Of a stretch of DNA of 64,000 nt, positions 44,852 through 52,894 are shown piece by piece (the first letter of the stretch is position 1; the number at the start of each line of letters is the position of its first letter). The position numbers and the translations under genes are program-made. Origin of the DNA: CAVYUC01 sp963783085 (GTDB taxonomy: Bacteria > Bacteroidota > Bacteroidia > Bacteroidales > Prolixibacteraceae); assembly GCA_963783085.1 (NCBI GenBank), contig CAWAMJ010000020.1, positions 62,001 through 126,000 on the forward strand. The letters are read 5' to 3'. Under the pieces are notes generated by a model that had not been told where the DNA came from, searched no databases, and was given only the letters and a program-made list of their open reading frames with translations.

Positions 44852-45079
44852 GTGATGATGGGAGGATTTGGTCACGGCTGGGGAATGGCCTGGTGGTGGA
44901 TTATTGGTCTGATTATAATAATTGCAGTGGTTTGGGTAGTTGTTCGGGGACTAAACAAAAATAATGTACCGGCAAACCAAACCCCGGGGAAATCGGCTTT
45001 GGACATATTGAAAGAACGCTACGCTAAAGGAGAAATTGATAAAACAGAATACGAAGAGCGTAAGAAGGATTTGATGTAA
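44852..45079 (+). CDS. SHOCT-domain small membrane protein (second copy)
   Basis: 75-aa paralog of the protein at 25152: Gly/Met/Trp-rich start (GGFGHGWGMAWWW), one helix (IIGLIIIIAVVWVVV) and SHOCT domain (ALDILKERYAKGEIDKTEYE). A Shine-Dalgarno (GAAAGGAG) precedes ATG 44852. Both intact copies follow a Met-rich secreted protein gene, so the pair appears to be a conserved module. Confidence 0.82.
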   Translation: MMMGGFGHGWGMAWWWIIGLIIIIAVVWVVVRGLNKNNVPANQTPGKSALDILKERYAKGEIDKTEYEERKKDLM

Positions 45080-45115
45080 ACTCTAATTCTTCTATTTTAC
45101 TTTAAAAAACAGAAA

Positions 45116-45574
45116 ATGGATATTAACGAAAAACGTAACCCAAAAAGAAAGAATTCGCAGATGGTTCCGCAACCGGTAAAGGAAAATCCCGGCATGGTGC
45201 TGGTGGATACGACCTGGGGAAAAATTCAGCCGATAAAAGTTGCAGATGGTGTAAGAACAGTAGATGAACTGAAGGTTTATGAATACCAGCAAAAAAGATT
45301 ACAAATTATCGATGCGCGGAAAAGCCACTTCTACGGGGAATTGACAATACCGGGTTCCACAAATATCCCGCACACCGAGGTAGTTGACCGGACGGATGAA
45401 TTGGATCGCAGTCAACCCGCTATCTTTTTTTGCAACGGCCCGCAATGCCCTCAGTCGCCAACCGCGATTAAAAACCTGCTGGAGGCCGGATATCCCGCAG
45501 ATAAAATCTGGTACTATCGGGGAGGAATGCACGATTGGATAACAATGGGATTACCAGTGAAGAAACCTGAGTAA
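45116..45574 (+). CDS. Rhodanese-like sulfurtransferase
   Basis: 152-aa single-domain rhodanese without signal peptide. The active-site loop is FFCNGPQCPQSPTAIKNL near 103, with catalytic Cys in CNGPQC; IIDARKSHFYGELTIPGSTN near 63 is the entry motif and YYRGGMHDW the end. It probably moves sulfane sulfur in the cytoplasm. Its place between SHOCT and DUF4396 genes ties the sulfur relay to copper defence. Confidence 0.85.
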   Translation: MDINEKRNPKRKNSQMVPQPVKENPGMVLVDTTWGKIQPIKVADGVRTVDELKVYEYQQKRLQIIDARKSHFYGELTIPGSTNIPHTEVVDRTDELDRSQPAIFFCNGPQCPQSPTAIKNLLEAGYPADKIWYYRGGMHDWITMGLPVKKPE

Positions 45575-45628
45575 ACAGCAAAGTGTATGTCGCCGATTAA
45601 TGAAATATAATTTTAATACCCCAATATT

Positions 45629-46336
45629 ATGACTTTATTAAAAATACATCTTTTCCCTTTTTTACAGGATTCGTGGTTTGTAGTGCCCTGGTATATTATA
45701 GGAATTCTGGCTGCGGTTTGGGTAGCTTATGATGAATTTAATGTAAATACCCGTGTGAACCAATCGCTGAAGTACGGCTGGCCCATTATTGTGGTTTTCT
45801 TTTCTGTGTTAGGTCTCGCTCTGTACCTGGTAACCTGCCGGCCACCTGGTATAGCCAAAAAAAGAGGGGAAGAAGAAAAAAAGCACCACCACAATTATGT
45901 TTCTCCTCAATGGAAAAAAGTAATGGGATCAGTCATTCATTGTGTCGCCGGTGACGGGCTTGGGATCATGACAGCAATGGTAATCAGTCGGCTAATTAAC
46001 CTGAAGTTCTGGCCGGAATTCTGGTTTGAGTATGCAACGGGATTCGCTTTCGGCTGGTTTATCTTCCAGTTTGCCGCCATGAAAAAAATGGCCGATTCGA
46101 AGAAACAGGCGCTCTGGATGGCTGGCAGGGCCGAATTCTTTTCCATGATCACTGTGATGCTCGGAATGGGGCTGGTGATGAAATTTGTCACTCCGGAAAT
46201 TAACGGACACAGTCCTGATCCCGACACCTATACATTCTGGGGATACAGCGCCCTTGGCTTGTTGGTTGGCGCCATTTTCACCTATCCCATGAATTGGTGG
46301 CTGGTTTCGAAAGGATGGAAACACGGCATGAGTTAA
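45629..46336 (+). CDS. DUF4396 family membrane protein
   Basis: 235-aa membrane protein with about six helices. An N-terminal helix pair (residues about 15-70) is followed by a basic His-containing loop (KKHHHNY) and a four-helix DUF4396 unit with HCVAGDGLGIM near 104 and YATGFAFGWFIFQFAAM near 135, ending YPMNWWLVSKGWKHGM. Members occur near copper oxidases and cation transporters. A transport role is plausible but not shown. Confidence 0.8.
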   Translation: MTLLKIHLFPFLQDSWFVVPWYIIGILAAVWVAYDEFNVNTRVNQSLKYGWPIIVVFFSVLGLALYLVTCRPPGIAKKRGEEEKKHHHNYVSPQWKKVMGSVIHCVAGDGLGIMTAMVISRLINLKFWPEFWFEYATGFAFGWFIFQFAAMKKMADSKKQALWMAGRAEFFSMITVMLGMGLVMKFVTPEINGHSPDPDTYTFWGYSALGLLVGAIFTYPMNWWLVSKGWKHGMS

Positions 46337-46343
46337 TGAAGGA

Positions 46344-46556
46344 TTGGAAAGATTTCAATCATACGCAGTGAAGAGGATCATGTCACTGCTGACCCTATTT
46401 TCGTGCAACGCCATCCGCCAAGCGGATCAAACCGCCGGGCGGGTAACGCATGCGAATGACGACGTTCAATACAAAGCCATCGGTTATAATAAACCGGCCG
46501 TGAAACTTTTAAAGGAACGGCATGCCCGCAATGAAACCGACAAACAGGAGCGGTGT
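46344..46556 (+). pseudogene. Remnant of a SHOCT-domain protein gene
   Basis: A frame here contains PAVKLLKERHARNETDKQER, which aligns with ALDILKERYAKGEIDKTEYE of the SHOCT genes at 44852 and 25152. The membrane helix part is gone and the region before it has an ATCCGCC-GGCGGAT hairpin repeat. It overlaps the end of the cytochrome gene on the other strand. Best read as a decayed third copy. Confidence 0.5.
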
Positions 46557-46883
46557 CTATTGATTCCCGGAACTAAGCGAATAAAGATAAATTTTGATTT
46601 GCCGGTATTCTTCGCCGGTAAGCTTTGCTTTGGCTTTCATTTCCGGTAAAATATTTTCCCACTCCTTTGTGCTGTATCTATCCGGGCGGTAAAGAAAATG
46701 GCAGCCACCGCATTTATTTTCATAAAGAATATGCCCTTTCGATAAGAAGGTGCTGTCGGCTTCGGGCAAATATTTTTGCGCCATGGTTATCTGCTGCGAC
46801 GATGGAATATAAATTTTGGAACTGCAGTACACCAGTAGTACTGCGGTTCCAAAAACAAATAGTATCAACTTAATAATTTTCAT
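46557..46883 (-). CDS. Monohaem cytochrome c-like lipoprotein
   Basis: 108-aa lipoprotein (lipobox VYC) with one haem site CGGCH at residues about 58-62. A downstream Met in ILPEMKAKAKL could be the axial ligand. The short C-terminal helix fits a small class I-like fold. It is in the minus orientation beside the DUF6662 gene (7 bp apart, co-transcribed). It may exchange electrons with periplasmic oxidases; partners are unknown. Confidence 0.75.
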   Translation of the reverse strand: MKIIKLILFVFGTAVLLVYCSSKIYIPSSQQITMAQKYLPEADSTFLSKGHILYENKCGGCHFLYRPDRYSTKEWENILPEMKAKAKLTGEEYRQIKIYLYSLSSGNQ

Positions 46884-46890
46884 GAGATTT

Positions 46891-47706
46891 TTATAAGGAG
46901 AAGCCTAGCAAAATTCTGCCGCTAAACTTTTGATGATCGTCCAGTTCAAGACCGCTTCCTTTAAGATTGGTCAACTGGGGCAAGGCATTAACAATGGCAA
47001 AGAACCGGTTATGTGAAAAGAAAAGTGTAGGACCGAAAAAGAGAACGGCATGTTCCATTTCCCCTTCTGAAAATTCATTGTGGTTACGGGCCTCAAGGCC
47101 AATTCCCAGGGTGGGTTTTATCATGTACATATACGCCAAATCGTTCTCGATTATAAATTCTTTTTCAGTTTCTATTTCCCCTTCGCCGCCCTCTTCTTCA
47201 AATTCACTCTCGAACTCCAGCTCCGTTACAAAATTATAGGAGAAGATGCTACGGGCGGTTTTTTTATCGAGAAGCAGCTTAAATTCCAGTTCAATTTCAT
47301 CGGTGGACAACCCGTATTCAGCATATAATCCCAGACCTACCGGAGACACAGAGGGATTTAGTATATTTAATTTCCATTCGTTTGAAAACGAGAATGAAGA
47401 ACTCTTTCCAAGTCCGGTGATTTCTCCGTCGGCATCAGTCAGTGCAAATGATTTTTGACCGGTATTCAGGTACACAGCCGTTTGGAGCCTGTCAGTCAGG
47501 CCGGTTTCAAATTCAATCCGGTTTTCATAACTGTTGTAAAAATTTTCGCCTCCGGCGCTGAAAGTCACCCACGGTTCAATATCGATTGCCCCTTTGGGAA
47601 GCGTTGTACTTTCGTACGTCCATGCAAAATGCCTGTCCTGTGCATTTGTTGTTATGGTTAAAAATGTAATAAAAGACATCAAAATAATAGTGGAAATTCT
47701 TTTCAT
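46891..47706 (-). CDS. DUF6662-like outer-membrane protein
   Basis: 271-aa exported protein with beta-strand pattern and C-terminal LGFSL, suggesting a small barrel. After the signal (ITTNAQ) it reads FAWTYESTTLPKGAIDIEPW, as in DUF6662 proteins. A run of acidic residues (EFESEFEEEGGEGEIETE) forms an unusual loop that could hold cations. It is transcribed from a TACTTTTG box and followed by the cytochrome gene. Confidence 0.65.
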   Translation of the reverse strand: MKRISTIILMSFITFLTITTNAQDRHFAWTYESTTLPKGAIDIEPWVTFSAGGENFYNSYENRIEFETGLTDRLQTAVYLNTGQKSFALTDADGEITGLGKSSSFSFSNEWKLNILNPSVSPVGLGLYAEYGLSTDEIELEFKLLLDKKTARSIFSYNFVTELEFESEFEEEGGEGEIETEKEFIIENDLAYMYMIKPTLGIGLEARNHNEFSEGEMEHAVLFFGPTLFFSHNRFFAIVNALPQLTNLKGSGLELDDHQKFSGRILLGFSL

Positions 47707-48067
47707 CGGGTAAAACTTAAAGGTTTATTTTAGCCTCAAAAGTAGACGAAGGGTTTTTAACCTGAAATCATTAAATGTTGGTATTTTTTGTTTCCGGAAT
47801 GGCATTTCCCGGTGCAATCAAGCGACCTGCCACTGGAACACTGAAGGGAACAGCTTGCTAATCAATAGCTAAAGGCGCAAATTCCGATGTAATAAGAAAT
47901 GATGATAGGAAACAGGTAACGCGGGAAGTAGCTTTTCAGAAATTTTAAATGCAAAGGATTTACCGGTTCATCCTATATTTGTTGCGAAACGGGCAAATTA
48001 TCTCAAACCGGAAATGACCAAAGGAGAAGTTGACGACGGGTAAATTTGCGATTGAACCACCATGTAA
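47707..48067. other. Divergent intergenic region
   Basis: 361 bp between the DUF6662 gene (minus) and the AraC-type gene (plus). A promoter box for the minus gene is seen at 47737-47744. Nothing else was recognised; the part from 47770 to 48060 has no conserved frame or strong hairpin. Confidence 0.5.
47737..47744 (-). promoter_or_regulatory. Bacteroidota -7 box (minus strand TACTTTTG)
   Basis: On the minus strand the bases read TACTTTTG, matching TAnnTTTG. A TTTC about 23 bases upstream may act as the -33 element. It lies 31 bp before the DUF6662-like start. Confidence 0.55.
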
Positions 48068-49201
48068 ATGAAGTATATTTTTTTAATAGCAGCTTTTAAT
48101 GCACTCTTTTTTTCTGTATTGCTTTTTCAGAAAAAGCCCAAAGCAACGCATGATAAGGTATTAACATTCTGGTTATTATATCTTGCTTTTTTAACAGGAA
48201 CCTACGGTCTGTTTTCCGATGAGTTGTTCACGTTTTACCCCGTGTTATCGGGCGGCTTTATCTCGTTGTTTTTATTGCACGGACCCTTTCTTTTTTTGTA
48301 CATCTCTTCGTTGATCAGTGATTCCGGTAAATTAAAACGTACCCAAATTTTCCATTTTGTCCCTTTTTTATTGTTCAACCTGTATTTGCTGGGGGCTTCC
48401 TTTTCTCCGGGAGTTTCTCAAAGGTTGAGCCTGAACCATGCAGAGAGCGCGGGGAACATGCCGGTCGTTTTTTCATTTTTTTTGATTCTTACCGTTTTGT
48501 CCGGGCCGGTTTATTTTTTGCTTTCTGTCCGGCTTTTCAGAAAACTGGATGTCAACATCTTTACCAACTTTTCCTTCCTTGAAAATGTTAATCTTTCCTG
48601 GCTAAGGAAACTGGTTTATCTTTTTGGCGGTGTTTGGACAGCATTGATGATTTTTGCCGTTATCCACCATATTTTTAAACTTTATTCCTGGTCGTTTTGT
48701 ACCAACGGGCTCACCCTTTCGTTATCCGTTTTCATTATTCTGATTGGTTACTACGGGTTGAACCAAAGAGAAATTTTTACCTCTCCCGAAAAAGAAACCT
48801 ACGTAACGGCCCGGAAACAGGAAAAATATGCCGGCTCGGCTTTGAATGAGGCCGATGTACAATTGTACTTTGAAAAGCTGACAACCTATATGGCAACAGA
48901 AAAACCTTACCTCGATCCTGAGTTGCGGCTTCAGCAGCTTGCGGAAAAACTGGATATTCAACCTCATCACCTGAGCCGCGTTATCAATGAAAAGGTGGGG
49001 AAAAATTTCTTCGATTTTGTAAACAGTTACCGGATTGAAGAAGTAAAAGCAAAAATTGCAGATCCTGATTTCCGTGTGTTTTCTCTTTTGGGAATCGCCT
49101 TCGAATCCGGATTCAACTCCAAATCTGCCTTTAACAGAGTGTTTAAAAAAATAACGAATGTTACGCCTACCCAGTATAAGAATTCACTTCGTAAACCTTA
49201 A
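48068..49201 (+). CDS. Membrane-anchored AraC family regulator
   Basis: 377-aa regulator. Seven hydrophobic helices fill residues about 1-235, and the C-terminal 100 residues form an AraC HTH pair: LRLQQLAEKLDIQPHHLSRV near 278 and LLGIAFESGFNSKSAFNRVF near 340. It probably senses a signal in the membrane and controls nearby genes. It stands between divergent DUF6662 and co-directional DUF6448. No target site can be assigned. Confidence 0.88.
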   Translation: MKYIFLIAAFNALFFSVLLFQKKPKATHDKVLTFWLLYLAFLTGTYGLFSDELFTFYPVLSGGFISLFLLHGPFLFLYISSLISDSGKLKRTQIFHFVPFLLFNLYLLGASFSPGVSQRLSLNHAESAGNMPVVFSFFLILTVLSGPVYFLLSVRLFRKLDVNIFTNFSFLENVNLSWLRKLVYLFGGVWTALMIFAVIHHIFKLYSWSFCTNGLTLSLSVFIILIGYYGLNQREIFTSPEKETYVTARKQEKYAGSALNEADVQLYFEKLTTYMATEKPYLDPELRLQQLAEKLDIQPHHLSRVINEKVGKNFFDFVNSYRIEEVKAKIADPDFRVFSLLGIAFESGFNSKSAFNRVFKKITNVTPTQYKNSLRKP

Positions 49202-49314
49202 TCATTTCTGATTTGTCAGGTCTGGATAGTATCAGTTTACAATCCGGTACCGGTTATGTTTGAAGAAAGCCGTCTCACTTTATAAAACGGGTCGCACGAA
49301 TGAATTCCGGGCTT

Positions 49315-49322
49315 TACTTTTG
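49315..49322 (+). promoter_or_regulatory. Bacteroidota -7 box TACTTTTG
   Basis: Matches TAnnTTTG and lies 34 bp before the DUF6448 start. The -33 region is weak. The start itself is preceded by AAAAAGGAGG. Confidence 0.5.
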
Positions 49323-49356
49323 TTCCCAATAATTTAAAATCAAAAAGGAGGTCATT

Positions 49357-49950
49357 ATGTTATTCAAATTAAAAATTACACAAATGCTGGTTCTAATTTC
49401 GTTAACCTTATTCGTAACAGAAAAGGCTTTTGCACATTGCGATACCGAAAGCGGACCGGTAGCGGTTGATGCCCGAAAAGCGCTGGAAACAGGCAACTTT
49501 AATGTTATAGCTATTTGGGTTGGCGAAGACCAGGAGCAGGAATTACGCAACAATTTCGAAGAATCGCTGGCAGTTTACAAAACAGGAGGTAAAGCGAAGG
49601 AGCTTGCCGCGCATTATTTTGTTTCCACCGCCGTGCGGTTGCACCGCGCAGCCGAAGGAATGGATTTTACAGGCGTAAAGCCGGCTGAGCCGCTGCCTGC
49701 GGTTATTGCGGTAGCTGAAAATGCACTGGAATCAGGTAATCCGGACTCTGTTATTAAAATGCTGACAAAGGAATTACAAGCCGAAACTCAACATTGGTTT
49801 GAAATGGCAATGAATGCAAAAAAGGGTTACGGGGATGAAGATGTGGATGCCGGAAGAAAATGGGTGGATGCTTATGTAAAATATGTCATTTTTGTCAACG
49901 GGTTGCATAAAACCATTCAATCCGGCCCTGAACATGGTGTGAGTGAATGA
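49357..49950 (+). CDS. DUF6448 family secreted protein
   Basis: 197-aa exported protein that begins, after its signal peptide, with the family sequence AHCDTESGPVAVDARKALE. The remainder is helical, with VSTAVRLHRAAEGMDFTG near 90 and HWFEMAMNAKKGY near 148. The His/Cys at the mature N terminus could bind a metal ion. Strong Shine-Dalgarno AAAAAGGAGG before ATG 49357. Function is unknown. Confidence 0.8.
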   Translation: MLFKLKITQMLVLISLTLFVTEKAFAHCDTESGPVAVDARKALETGNFNVIAIWVGEDQEQELRNNFEESLAVYKTGGKAKELAAHYFVSTAVRLHRAAEGMDFTGVKPAEPLPAVIAVAENALESGNPDSVIKMLTKELQAETQHWFEMAMNAKKGYGDEDVDAGRKWVDAYVKYVIFVNGLHKTIQSGPEHGVSE

Positions 49951-50052
49951 ACGCTATTAAAGAAGGGAGAAATCACTCATTAGTCCAACATAAAAACGAC
50001 GGAAGCTTTGGCTGTGCAATTCGGGAAACCAGGAGTTCATTCAATAACTTTC

Positions 50053-50097
50053 TTGAATAATTGAATTCTTTATTATATTTGCCATTCGAATTCAATT
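50053..50097 (+). promoter_or_regulatory. Promoter with overlapping ArsR-type operator
   Basis: AATTGAATTC (50059-50068) and its exact complement GAATTCAATT (50088-50097) form a 10-bp inverted repeat that encloses the -7 box TATATTTG (50074-50081). A TTG at 50053 may be the -33 part. A repressor dimer on these sites would block the promoter, which lies about 27 bp before the ArsR-rhodanese gene. Confidence 0.6.
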
Positions 50098-50107
50098 TCT
50101 GGTAACT

Positions 50108-50767
50108 ATGAAAGGCCGCGAATTTAAAGATGCCATATATGACGGATTGGCAAAACTGATGAAAGCACTGGCAAATCCGTCACGCCTCGAAATAATCGAA
50201 ATGCTTTCTCAAGGCGAAAAAAGTGTGGAAGGTATAGTTGAGGCAACAAATTTAACGGTGGCAAACGCATCGCAGCATTTGCAGATTTTGAAATATAACA
50301 ACGTTGTAAAATCGCGAAAAAATGGCCATTACGTTTTTTATTCGCTTACAAGCAACGAGCTCCTGGAACTTTACCAGCACATTGCCCGTTTTGCCATCAG
50401 CGAAATTGCCGAACTGGAAAAAACGTTAAACCGTCAGCGCGAAGATAACCATGCCTTAAATTCAGTTACCCTCGATGAACTGGAATCGATGATAATCAAC
50501 AAAAACGTGTTGCTGATGGATGTCCGTCCGGCAATCGAATATGAGTTGGGGCATATTACCGGCGCCGTTTCTGTACCTTTGAACGAGTTGCTCTCCTGTC
50601 TCAAAGATTTTTCAAAAGAGAAAGAAATTATTGCCTATTGCCGCGGGCCTTTTTGTGTTCTGGCCGACGAAGCCGTGAAGGTTCTGTCTGAAAACGGATT
50701 TAAAGTCTGCCGCCTTGATGAAGGATACCCGGAATGGAAAATGAAGCAACTGGAACAGCAAAAATAA
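50108..50767 (+). CDS. ArsR-family regulator fused to rhodanese domain
   Basis: 219-aa two-domain regulator. Residues 1-100 are an ArsR winged helix (MKALANPSRLEIIEMLSQGE, then NLTVANASQHLQILKYNNVV as recognition helix). Residues 115-215 are a rhodanese domain with LLMDVRPAIEYELGHITGAV and active loop AYCRGPFCVLADEAV. Metal-type ArsR cysteines are absent, so it may sense sulfane sulfur or oxidants on the rhodanese Cys. It heads a run with two DsrE genes and has a palindromic operator at its own promoter. Confidence 0.92.
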   Translation: MKGREFKDAIYDGLAKLMKALANPSRLEIIEMLSQGEKSVEGIVEATNLTVANASQHLQILKYNNVVKSRKNGHYVFYSLTSNELLELYQHIARFAISEIAELEKTLNRQREDNHALNSVTLDELESMIINKNVLLMDVRPAIEYELGHITGAVSVPLNELLSCLKDFSKEKEIIAYCRGPFCVLADEAVKVLSENGFKVCRLDEGYPEWKMKQLEQQK

Positions 50768-50812
50768 TTCAACCGTTTAGATCGGTTATAATCAAAAATC
50801 AAACGCTATTTT

Positions 50813-51229
50813 ATGAAAAAATCAGTTTTTACGTTAGCAGTTATGCTGCTGTTAATTTCAACAAACCTTTCGGCAAAGTTAAACCCACAGCCTTCGCCAG
50901 ACTCCCACACTTCCGTAGGGATGGTGATTTATTCCAACGATGTGGAAACGGTCTGGAATGCCTTTCGGCTGGCGAATTATTCCAAAGCCAAAGGCGACAC
51001 CGTGCAAATATTTTTATTGGGAAAAGGTGTGGAAGTGGATAACCTGGTCAATGAAAACCAGGATTTAAAACAACAGGTTGACGCTTTCCTGGAAAAAGGC
51101 GGTGAAATTCAGGGATGCGGGACTTGCCTGAAAAGCAGGAAAAATGATGAACCACAGGTTTGTACCTTTTCATCGCTGGCTGATTTGTATGCAATAATCC
51201 ATAAAAATAAAATCGTATTAACATTTTAA
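50813..51229 (+). CDS. Exported DsrE-like sulfur carrier protein
   Basis: 138-aa DsrE/DsrF fold protein with a signal peptide (MKKSVFTLAVMLLLISTNLSA). The core reads VGMVIYSNDVETVWNAFRLA near 35 and VQIFLLGKGVEV near 64, and the Cys site is GCGTCLKSR near 111. DsrE proteins carry persulfides; a periplasmic copy is less usual. It follows the ArsR-rhodanese gene by 45 bp and is probably its target. Confidence 0.82.
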   Translation: MKKSVFTLAVMLLLISTNLSAKLNPQPSPDSHTSVGMVIYSNDVETVWNAFRLANYSKAKGDTVQIFLLGKGVEVDNLVNENQDLKQQVDAFLEKGGEIQGCGTCLKSRKNDEPQVCTFSSLADLYAIIHKNKIVLTF

Positions 51230-51450
51230 AAAGATGAAGGAAGAAATGACATCTGAGAAAATGATTGACATGTTTACCTACAAAATCAAGTAAACCACCC
51301 ACCGAAAAAATAATGGAAAAAGTACTTGCAGAATTTGAACAGAACAAGTTTGCATTGCTTCAATCCTATGTTTAATCATCTGAAAATAGTAATGGATAAT
51401 ATTTCAGTTGAATAAGAAATTCAATTCACAGATTTTAAAAACAATTGGAA

Positions 51451-51807
51451 ATGCAAAAAATTCTGATTTTAATTAATGACGCGCCTTATGGAACGGAGAA
51501 AGCATACAATGGGCTGCGTTTGGCCAACCAGTTGAACAAAGCCCATGAGGATGTGGAAGTACGAATCTTCTTAATGGCCGATGCAGTCACCTGTGCCATA
51601 CCCGGGCAGGTAACTCCAAATGGATATTACAACATCGAGCGCATGTTGAAATACTCCATCAGCAAAGGGGCAAAAGTAAAAATTTGCGGCTCGTGTGCCG
51701 ATGCCCGCGGAATTAAAAATACCGCTTTGACAGAAGGGGCGGAAATCAGCACAATGGCTGAGCTGACGCAGTGGGTGGCCGGCAGTGATAAAGTTATTAC
51801 ATTCTGA
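51451..51807 (+). CDS. DsrE family protein (cytoplasmic)
   Basis: 118-aa DsrE/TusD-like protein starting MQKILILINDAPYGTEKAYN; ATG 51451 is preferred over TTG 51445. Sites near the end include CAIPGQVTPNGYYNIE (near 51) and ICGSCADARGIKN (near 79), whose paired Cys are the likely persulfide carriers. It closes the sulfur-relay set with the rhodanese regulator and exported DsrE. The 220 bp between the two DsrE genes holds only short broken frames. Confidence 0.88.
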   Translation: MQKILILINDAPYGTEKAYNGLRLANQLNKAHEDVEVRIFLMADAVTCAIPGQVTPNGYYNIERMLKYSISKGAKVKICGSCADARGIKNTALTEGAEISTMAELTQWVAGSDKVITF

Positions 51808-51856
51808 TTCGTCATTGGCAGCCTCTTAAAATCCGGTTATTAATTTGAGAATGGGT

Positions 51857-51869
51857 TATCAAATTGATA
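51857..51869. promoter_or_regulatory. Palindrome TATCAAATTGATA
   Basis: Perfect 6-1-6 palindrome lying 95 bp before the secreted HMA-like start at 51965. A related TTATCAATTCGATAA lies before the paralog at 53536. Candidate operator; regulator unknown. Confidence 0.4.
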
Positions 51870-51964
51870 GCTTTTGAAAATATAAGGCGCTATTAACCAA
51901 CCGGTTTTACTTGCGGTATGAAATTCGCGGGCTGGATCCGAATATACCATTGAAGGGAGATATT

Positions 51965-52312
51965 ATGAAACCGAAGTTGTTAGGAACAATATCAAATGTG
52001 AATGACGATGTTCCGCAGGAAAGCCCCGGTTTTCAAAAATTGGAGACTATAACCGTTGAGCGGACGTGCGAGAGTTGCTACAAACATATTCTCAAAGCTG
52101 CAAAATCAGTAGACGGAGTGCTGAATGCAACCTGGGATGAAACAACTGAAAAGCTCCGTGTGGAATTCGATTCCGGGAAAACGAATGCAGATGCAATACA
52201 AAGGGCCATCGCCGAAGCCGGTCACAGTACGCCTCTATACAAAAAACAGGAAAAGTTTTATACGGAGATGCCTGAATGCTGCCAATACCGCGAAAATCCG
52301 GAAAAGGAATAA
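51965..52312 (+). CDS. HMA-domain protein with C-terminal CCQY motif (copy 2)
   Basis: 115-aa HMA protein. ATG 51965 is chosen for its Shine-Dalgarno (AAGGGAG) and position. Metal loop RTCESC (Cys35, Cys38); the end has MPECCQYREN. It lacks a signal peptide, so unlike its paralog at 21925 it should be cytoplasmic, while the SVDGVLNATWDETTEKLRVE core is closely related. Likely Cu(I) carrier. A terminator follows. Confidence 0.85.
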   Translation: MKPKLLGTISNVNDDVPQESPGFQKLETITVERTCESCYKHILKAAKSVDGVLNATWDETTEKLRVEFDSGKTNADAIQRAIAEAGHSTPLYKKQEKFYTEMPECCQYRENPEKE

Positions 52313-52335
52313 ACGATAACGCTGATAAAAAACAG

Positions 52336-52372
52336 AGGGTGCATCCAAAGAAACTTGAATGCACCCTTTTTT
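52336..52372 (+). terminator. Rho-independent terminator
   Basis: AGGGTGCAT (52336-52344) pairs with ATGCACCCT (52359-52367), followed by a T6 run. It ends the HMA gene at 51965 and separates it from convergent minus-strand genes. Confidence 0.85.
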
Positions 52373-52381
52373 GCTTACAAA

Positions 52382-52786
52382 TTAATTATCAGTAACTCGA
52401 CCAAGGATTATCTTTAACAGGAATTGTTCGGGTATCAGATAATGTTTTATCAGGTAAAAATTATCGCCGGGCAACAATATTCCGATATTTCTCATGCGAA
52501 TATAAGGCTGGTGATAAAAATTTTGCCAATCGTATTTTTGCCCCGCCAGTTTTAACGATACTATTTCCGAAATAAGAATATTTATTTTACCGCCGCTGCG
52601 TAAAACTACTTCATACTTGCCTGACAGGAACAGGTGCGAATGCAACACTATTATTAACTCGTCGTTTTCTGAAACGTTTTCAAAAGATAGAATCTCAATA
52701 TCTTCGGTTGCTATTTGATTTTCGAACCTGATTTTGTTGGCGGTTTCGCTTAAAAAACTGCTGCTGGCATAAGTTGTTGTTTCCAT
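52382..52786 (-). CDS. Hypothetical protein
   Basis: 134-aa protein without signal or membrane helix. It is rich in Ile/Leu with a beta-strand pattern (DELIIVLHSHLFLSGKYEVV near 43) and has no known motif. It lies convergent to the HMA gene and is in line with the minus-strand gene at 52895. Even codon use over its length supports a real gene; no function can be given. Confidence 0.5.
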   Translation of the reverse strand: METTTYASSSFLSETANKIRFENQIATEDIEILSFENVSENDELIIVLHSHLFLSGKYEVVLRSGGKINILISEIVSLKLAGQKYDWQNFYHQPYIRMRNIGILLPGDNFYLIKHYLIPEQFLLKIILGRVTDN

Positions 52787-52894
52787 AATTTCAAATTTTT
52801 TAATGAATGAATATCACTGCAAAGTTTCCGGATTTTGATTCTGAATCGGGGAAATGTTCAACCCAGTTCACTGAAAATGTTTTCCGGAATAAAA

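Noticed and set aside
49202..49356. Riboswitch or RNA gene before DUF6448
   Set aside because: Only a promoter box and Shine-Dalgarno were found; no conserved RNA fold could be recognised.
51234..51375. Small gene between the two DsrE genes
   Set aside because: Only short frames of about 20 residues broken by stops are seen, with no ribosome site; may be a remnant, but cannot be supported.
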